This document shows, piece by piece, positions 49,981 through 54,657 of a DNA stretch of 54,657 bases. The translations under genes and the position numbers were made by a program. Source of the stretch: Pseudomonadota bacterium (GTDB taxonomy: Bacteria; Pseudomonadota; Gammaproteobacteria; Steroidobacterales; Steroidobacteraceae); assembly GCA_021790795.1 (NCBI GenBank), contig JAJYFU010000006.1, positions 1 to 54,657 of the forward strand, in the 5' to 3' direction. The notes below the pieces were generated by a model that saw only the letters and a program-made list of their open reading frames with translations, did no database searches and was not told the DNA's origin. Every line of letters starts with the position of its first letter. Position 1 is the stretch's first letter.

Positions 49981-51152
49981 TCTCCGATGTCCGCCAGCGC
50001 CCGGCGCAGCAGGTCGACGTGCTGCGCCTGGAGAATGAAGGGCGGCAGCAACCTTAGGATCTCGGGATCGGTCGCCGTGCCGGCCAGGATGCCGCGGCGC
50101 AGCAGCTCGGCCTGGACCTGCTTGGCCGGGCGGCGCATCCGCAGCCCAAGCAGCAGCCCCTCGCCCTGAATGGCGCTCACCGGCCCGACATGGCAGGTGC
50201 GCCGGATCATCTCCGACATGCGCCGGACGTTCTCCAGCAACTGCTGCGATTCGATCGCCTCGATGCAGGCCAGCAAGGCCGCACAGGCCATCGGACCGCC
50301 GCCGTAGGTCGTGCCGAGCTGACCGATCTTCAATGCGGCCGATACCCGCGCCGACGCCAGGAGCGCCGCGCATGGAAAGCCGTTGCCGAGCGCTTTTGCC
50401 GTCGTCAGCAGGTCCGGCGTGACGCCGTACAGCGTGGCGGCGAATGGTGCGCCCACGCGACCGAGCCCACATTGCACCTCATCGAAGATCAACAGCGCGC
50501 CGACCCGGTCGCAGCGCTCGCGCAATGCGGCGAGGTACGGCGCGCCAAGATCGACGGCGCCGGCCAGTCCCTGCACAGGCTCGACGATGACGGCGGCCGT
50601 GCGCTCGGTCACGTGCTCGGCGATGGCACCGAGGTCGTGCCGCGGCATGAAGCTGACATCGAAGGGCTTGTGGGGAAAGCCGTACCAGGCCTCGGAACCC
50701 CAGGTCACGGCCGCCGCCGCCGCGGTCCGCCCGTGAAAGGCGCCCTCGAGCGCCGCCACGTGCGGCCGGGACGTCATCCGTAGAGCCAGCCGCAGCGCGT
50801 TCTCGTTGGCCTCCGCACCGCTGTTGACCAGGAACACGCTGGCGAGATCGAGTTGGGAAAACGCGAGCAGCCGCTGCGCCGCGCGCGCGCGGATCGCCAT
50901 CGGCAACGCATTGGTCTGGAACTGGCAGGCGCGGGTCTGCGCGGCCAGCGCTTCGGTCCACCCGGGGTGCCCGTAGCCGAGGGCGGCCACCGCGTGCCCG
51001 CCGTACAGATCGAGCAGGCGCTCGCCGCGCGCGTTGATCAGCCAGACCCCCTCGGCGTGATCCACCTCGAACGGATATTGAGCATAGACCGGCGCCAGAC
51101 CGTCGCGGGGTGTCTCGGGCGCGTCGGATTGGACGGGTGTCGTTGCGTTCAT
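49977..51152 (-). CDS. argD: Acetylornithine aminotransferase
   Basis: 391-residue class III PLP transaminase. PLP-binding Lys in TTAKALGNGFP, Asp in IFDEVQCGLGRVG, and NSGAEANENALRLA for the phosphate. It forms N-acylornithine from the semialdehyde with glutamate. AAAGAGAG precedes the ATG, 16 bases after argC. Could also serve succinyl-diaminopimelate in lysine synthesis, as ArgD often does. Confidence 0.93.
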   Translation of the reverse strand: MNATTPVQSDAPETPRDGLAPVYAQYPFEVDHAEGVWLINARGERLLDLYGGHAVAALGYGHPGWTEALAAQTRACQFQTNALPMAIRARAAQRLLAFSQLDLASVFLVNSGAEANENALRLALRMTSRPHVAALEGAFHGRTAAAAAVTWGSEAWYGFPHKPFDVSFMPRHDLGAIAEHVTERTAAVIVEPVQGLAGAVDLGAPYLAALRERCDRVGALLIFDEVQCGLGRVGAPFAATLYGVTPDLLTTAKALGNGFPCAALLASARVSAALKIGQLGTTYGGGPMACAALLACIEAIESQQLLENVRRMSEMIRRTCHVGPVSAIQGEGLLLGLRMRRPAKQVQAELLRRGILAGTATDPEILRLLPPFILQAQHVDLLRRALADIGE

Positions 51153-51168
51153 ATCGCTCTCTTTCGCC

Positions 51169-52230
51169 TCAGGTCCAACCGGGCGCCGGTGTCGTGAGGC
51201 CCTCGGTCTCCGCCAGGCCGAACAGCCGGTTCATCCACTGCACCGCACCGCCGGCGGCGCCTTTCGTGAGATTGTCGAGAGTGCACATCACAGCCACCGT
51301 GCGCCCATCGCTCATCGCGCTCAGGTGCGCGTAATTGCTCGCCACGACGTCTTTCACGCGCGGCGGCGCCTCGAGCACCCGCACGAACCGCGAGCCGGCA
51401 TAGAACTCGCGCAGCGCACCGATCACCTCGGCGGTTTCGAGCGGCCGCACCAGCGGCGCCTGCACCGTCACGTGAATACCTCGCGCGAACGGTCCGGAAT
51501 GCGGAACGAACGCGATGTCCGCCCACACACCGGAGGCGGCGTGGGCACACTCGGCGATCTCGGGCGCATGACGGTGCTCCAGCGGGCTGTAGGCATAGAG
51601 ATCGCTGTGACGCACGGGGTGATGGGTACCGGCCACCGGTTTGCGTCCCGACCCTGTGCTACCGGTCACCCCCGATACGAACAGCTGCGGCGGTGTCAGT
51701 CCCAGGGCGAGCAGCGGCACGCTCGCCAGCAGTGTCGCGCTGGCGAAGCAGCCGGGATGGGCCACGTGCGGCGTGCTCGATTCGGCCAGATGCTCCGGCA
51801 CCGCGCAGGTGAAGTGTGCGAGCCGCTGCGGCGCGCCGTGCGGATGTTTGTAGACCCGCTGATACGCGTCGGCGGACCTGAAGCGGAAGTCGGCGGATAT
51901 GTCCACCACGCGCGGCCGGGTGCCGGCGGTCTCGGCGGCGGTGAGCAGGGAATCGATGAGCTGAGCGGAGACTCCGTGCGGCGCGGCACAGAACACCGCG
52001 CTGTGCGGCACGCGGGTCAGCAGCGACTGGATCTCGTTGTGCGGCTGGAAACATGCCTCGCCGTAGGCCGCCGCAAGATGGGGGAAGGCCGTCCCGAGCG
52101 GCTCGCCCGGCTGGCTGTCCGACATCACCGCGCGCACTTCGAAGCGCGGATGACCGGCGAGCAGCCGCAGCAGCTCTCCGGCCACGTAGCCGGTGCCGCC
52201 GAGCACCACGGCGGGAATCCGCTCGCTCAT
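51169..52230 (-). CDS. argC: N-acetyl-gamma-glutamyl-phosphate reductase
   Basis: 353 residues. NADP-binding GGTGYVAGELLRLL opens the protein, the catalytic Cys is in VAHPGCFASATLL, and SGVTGSTGSGRKP plus HRHAPEI follow as in ArgC. It reduces the acylglutamyl phosphate to the semialdehyde. The start ATG overlaps the stop of the upstream P-loop gene by four bases, implying coupled translation. Confidence 0.95.
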   Translation of the reverse strand: MSERIPAVVLGGTGYVAGELLRLLAGHPRFEVRAVMSDSQPGEPLGTAFPHLAAAYGEACFQPHNEIQSLLTRVPHSAVFCAAPHGVSAQLIDSLLTAAETAGTRPRVVDISADFRFRSADAYQRVYKHPHGAPQRLAHFTCAVPEHLAESSTPHVAHPGCFASATLLASVPLLALGLTPPQLFVSGVTGSTGSGRKPVAGTHHPVRHSDLYAYSPLEHRHAPEIAECAHAASGVWADIAFVPHSGPFARGIHVTVQAPLVRPLETAEVIGALREFYAGSRFVRVLEAPPRVKDVVASNYAHLSAMSDGRTVAVMCTLDNLTKGAAGGAVQWMNRLFGLAETEGLTTPAPGWT

Positions 52231-53303
52231 GACTCGCCCGCGCGCGCCAGGCCCACGGCCTCCATGACACGCTCGCCCAGTTGCGCGCCGCTGCTGATGG
52301 CGTTGAAAGCGGATACCCGCAGCTGATCCGTGATCAGATCGACACCGACCTGGTTGTCGGTGGCCGGTCCGGTCACCACGCACGGCTCGATCTCGAAGCG
52401 CTCGCGCAGCAGTTTCACGCCACCCCAGGCCGCCACCGGATCATTGGCCGAAAGCACCACGCCGGTCAGCGCGGCGCGGATGTCGGGACACTCCAGGATC
52501 GCATCCACACCGTAGGTGCCGAGGATGCCGTCGCCCAGCTCGAAGACGATCACGTCGGGCTTGCCGGCGGCGAGCTCGGTCAGCATCGCCCGGGTCAGAG
52601 CCGGGCCATTGACGCGCGTGGTGGTGACGACGCCGAAATCCGTGAAGATCGCGGAGCGGCGCGCGCCGGCATCCTCCATGGCGAGAATGTCGCGCCGCAG
52701 CGAGACACCGGTGGCCTTGAACGCATCGATGGTCAGGCCGCGATGGCGCATGCGGCTGATCACGGCGCAGGCGGCCGCGGTCTTGCCGGCCTCCATGCAC
52801 GTCCCGGCGAGCGCCACGACCGGTACGTTGAGCGTCTCCAGCCGCGCCGACGGATCGAGCTGGCGGTGACCAACCCGCGCCGGTACACCGATGCGCTCGC
52901 CGAGGTAGGGAAAGCGCAGAACGACGCCGATCACCCGGCAGTCGAACGGCTGACCCTTGTCGGGGTTGATCGAATCGCACACCCCGAGTACCCCACCGAT
53001 GTTGAGCATCTGGATCACGTCGCCCACCTTGACCGTCGGCGGGATGTGCCCCGAGTAGCCGAACAGGGCCTTGCGGTGCCCCAATGCGCCGACCACGATG
53101 TCGCCCTTGCGCACCTTGGCCATGCGGCCGCTGCTGAGCTCCAGCTGATTGTAGGTCGCCTTGTTGGTCAGCACCTCGACCACGATCACCACGCCCTCCT
53201 CGGCGGGGATGTCGGCCGCAATGCGCACCTCGTGCGAGAGCGCACACGCTTGGGCCACCGAGGCGATCTTGTCGACGACGACGCTGCGCATGCCGTTGGC
53301 CAT
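52227..53303 (-). CDS. P-loop protein of unknown function embedded in the arginine operon
   Basis: 358 residues, not a recognised arginine enzyme. Residues 1-150 form a beta-rich domain (VRKGDIVVGALGHRKALFGYSG, VKVGDVIQMLNIGG). Residues 160-345 form a P-loop NTPase-like domain: Walker A GTCMEAGKT (167-175), FKATG (195-199), and a Walker-B-like VFELGDG (253-259). The GT..xxGKT...ATG pattern resembles dethiobiotin-synthetase/MobB-type domains and, more loosely, DUF1611 proteins. It starts 1 base after argG and overlaps argC, so it must be made with the pathway enzymes. It occupies a slot where an acylglutamate-forming or deacylating function is otherwise missing. That role is a hypothesis only. 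Confidence 0.75.
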   Translation of the reverse strand: MANGMRSVVVDKIASVAQACALSHEVRIAADIPAEEGVVIVVEVLTNKATYNQLELSSGRMAKVRKGDIVVGALGHRKALFGYSGHIPPTVKVGDVIQMLNIGGVLGVCDSINPDKGQPFDCRVIGVVLRFPYLGERIGVPARVGHRQLDPSARLETLNVPVVALAGTCMEAGKTAAACAVISRMRHRGLTIDAFKATGVSLRRDILAMEDAGARRSAIFTDFGVVTTTRVNGPALTRAMLTELAAGKPDVIVFELGDGILGTYGVDAILECPDIRAALTGVVLSANDPVAAWGGVKLLRERFEIEPCVVTGPATDNQVGVDLITDQLRVSAFNAISSGAQLGERVMEAVGLARAGES

Positions 53304-53304
53304 C

Positions 53305-54537
53305 TCAGGCGCTCTCGGCCGGCGCGCCGGCCCGCCGGTGAAACACGCCGGTCAAGGCGACGATCTTCGAGAAGCCGAGCGCGTCCTGCGCCGTCCACTC
53401 GCCGGCGGCTTCGCCGTAGACACCCTTGGAGGCGCTCATCAGCGAGTGAGGCGACTCGACGCCCTCGATGAACAGATTGCCGGGACGCAGCGCCACCCGT
53501 ACCGTGCCGGTCACGCGCGCCTGCGAGGACTCGAGCAGCGCCTCGATGTCGCGGCAGACCGGATCGAGCAGTTGCCCTTCGTGCACCAGATCGCCGTAGG
53601 GTTGTGCGAGCAGCTCCTTGATGCGCTGCTGGCGGCCGGTCAGGACAAGCTTTTCGAGCTCGCGATGCGCGGTGAGCAGCACCTCGGCGGCCGGTGCCTC
53701 GAACGCTACCCGGCCCTTGGTGCCGATGATGGTATCGCCGAGGTGGATGCCCCGGCCGATGCCGAAGGGCGCGGCGATCGACTCCAGCGCCTCGATCAGC
53801 GCCACCGGCTCGAGCGAGCGGCCGTCGAGGGCCGTCGGCCGGCCGCGCTCGAAGGCGATGACATGGTGCTCGGGCGGGCGCGGACGTGTGAACGCCTCCC
53901 GCGTCAGAACCCAGGCTTCCTCGGGAATGCCGCCCGAGGAGGTCAGGGTCTCCTGGCCGCCGATGGTCACGCCCCACAGGCCTCGGTTGATTGAGTAGGC
54001 CGCACCGAACGGCGGCACCGGCAGACCGCGCTCCTGCAGGAAGGCCAGCTCTTGCGGCCGCTTGAAGGCGCGATCGCGCACCGGGGCGAGGACCTCGAGC
54101 TCCGGCGCGAGCGTGCGCAGCGCGACCTCGAATCGCACCTGGTCGTTGCCGGCTGCGGTGCAGCCGTGCGCGATCATGGAGGTGCCGAGCTTGCGCGCCA
54201 TGTGGGCGAGCGTCTGCGCCTGCATCACCCGCTCGGCGCCCACGCACAGCGGATATACCTGGCCGCGCCGGACATTGCCCATGATCAGGAACCGCAGCAC
54301 CTGCTCGAAGTACTGGGCGCGCGCATCGATCTGGTGATGCTCGATCGCTCCCAGCGCGCGGGCTCGATCCGCGAGCGTGCGGGCTGCCTCGGCATCGATG
54401 CCGCCGGTGTCGACCGTCAACGTGATGACCGGCCGGCGGTAGGTCTCGGTCAGCCAGGGCACCAGGAACGAGGTGTCGAGGCCGCCGGAATAGGCTAGAA
54501 CGATGGGCTGATTGCCCGGAGTGGGAGCTTTGGGCAT
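53305..54537 (-). CDS. argG: Argininosuccinate synthase
   Basis: 410-residue PP-loop ATPase. ATP-binding AYSGGLDTS, MIAHGCTAAGNDQVRFE, and SSGGIPEEAWVLTRE are recognisable. It condenses citrulline with aspartate. Several segments (VDTGGID, YSINRGLWGVTIGG) are those of the ArgG type seen in Bacteroidetes-like operons. It starts 3 bases after the argR stop. Confidence 0.95.
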   Translation of the reverse strand: MPKAPTPGNQPIVLAYSGGLDTSFLVPWLTETYRRPVITLTVDTGGIDAEAARTLADRARALGAIEHHQIDARAQYFEQVLRFLIMGNVRRGQVYPLCVGAERVMQAQTLAHMARKLGTSMIAHGCTAAGNDQVRFEVALRTLAPELEVLAPVRDRAFKRPQELAFLQERGLPVPPFGAAYSINRGLWGVTIGGQETLTSSGGIPEEAWVLTREAFTRPRPPEHHVIAFERGRPTALDGRSLEPVALIEALESIAAPFGIGRGIHLGDTIIGTKGRVAFEAPAAEVLLTAHRELEKLVLTGRQQRIKELLAQPYGDLVHEGQLLDPVCRDIEALLESSQARVTGTVRVALRPGNLFIEGVESPHSLMSASKGVYGEAAGEWTAQDALGFSKIVALTGVFHRRAGAPAESA

Positions 54538-54540
54538 GGG

Positions 54541-54657
54541 CTAGATCCGAAAGAGCGCCTGCAGCCGCGCGACAAGCTCGTCCTGCGCGCGCGGTGAGGC
54601 GGTGGCTATGAAAATCGTGTCGTCGCCGGAAAGGGTGCCGGCAACCTCCGGCCAATC
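54541..54657 (-). CDS. argR: Arginine repressor ArgR, C-terminal end (5' part outside window)
   Basis: The last 38 codons are visible in frame from the right edge, reading EVAGTLSGDDTIFIATA and ending in QALFRI before TAG at 54541-54543. VAGTxxGDDTIF is the arginine-binding hexamerisation motif of ArgR, including the Asp-Asp pair that contacts arginine. Only 3 bases lie between its stop and the argG start, so the repressor heads or joins the operon it should control. The DNA-binding domain is outside the window. Confidence 0.9.
   Translation of the reverse strand, partial: DWPEVAGTLSGDDTIFIATASPRAQDELVARLQALFRI

Noticed and set aside
53186-54655. Long second frame over argG
   Set aside because: Arg/Gly/Ala-rich translation with no motif, fully overlapping argG in another frame; a GC-driven shadow.

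Overview
The window is a 54.7-kb, densely coded, high-GC stretch of bacterial chromosome. It looks like core genome of a gammaproteobacterium. Evidence for this is the ubiE-ubiJ-ubiB and ubiK ubiquinone genes, OxyR with both redox cysteines, dapF-DUF484-xerC-hslVU, engB-cytochrome c4-dsbA near polA, and fimS/algR beside argH. An N-acylornithine-type carbamoyltransferase in place of ordinary ArgF, and a polA/engB-linked small RNA locus, suggest a lineage near Xanthomonadales/Nevskiales. That placement is inference. No rRNA, phage, insertion sequence or CRISPR array is visible.

Layout. 1-4.0 kb: tail of an acyl-CoA dehydrogenase, then leftward genes for an LCAT-like hydrolase, OxyR, an isoprenylcysteine-methyltransferase-like membrane protein and YajQ. 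4.07-10.73 kb: a complete tryptophan operon with seven unfused genes in the order E-G-D-C-F-B-A, joined by stop/start overlaps. It is preceded by a trpL leader peptide with tandem Trp codons and an attenuator. 10.8-14.7 kb: a CxxC hotdog-like protein, a secreted double-retropepsin/TPR protein, inorganic pyrophosphatase, ribosomal protein bTHX and an RRM protein. 15.0-20.0 kb: a 2-oxoacid:ferredoxin oxidoreductase (fused gamma-alpha subunit plus beta) with a GltD-like flavoprotein carrying ferredoxin domains. An intrinsic terminator lies in its leader. 20.3-24.8 kb: ubiE-ubiJ-ubiB, a GST and a DUF481 outer-membrane protein.

25-32.5 kb: tRNA-Arg(CCG) with a duplicated 3' segment, a cytochrome c5-type protein, comM, ubiK, and amtB behind a sigma-54/NtrC-type control region. 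Then come a DUF4124 protein, a 3-hydroxyisobutyrate dehydrogenase-like enzyme, a maleylacetoacetate isomerase-like GST, a PaaI-type thioesterase and lptM. 32.5-40 kb: polA, a succinate-semialdehyde dehydrogenase, a candidate sRNA, engB, cytochrome c4 and two tandem DsbA-like proteins. 40-46.5 kb, all leftward: dapF, DUF484, xerC, hslV, hslU, and the LytTR two-component pair fimS/algR.

46.8-54.66 kb: a leftward arginine operon argR(partial)-argG-X-argC-argD-argF'-argB-argH, almost without gaps. X is an unrecognised P-loop protein. The carbamoyltransferase is of the acetyl/succinylornithine type, so the route probably runs through N-acylcitrulline. No argA, argJ or argE is visible in the window. 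The best leads are gene X, the carbamoyltransferase specificity residue, the trp attenuator, the sRNA between gabD and engB, the tRNA-linked structured repeat, and a recurring promoter-at-start-codon pattern suggesting leaderless mRNAs.
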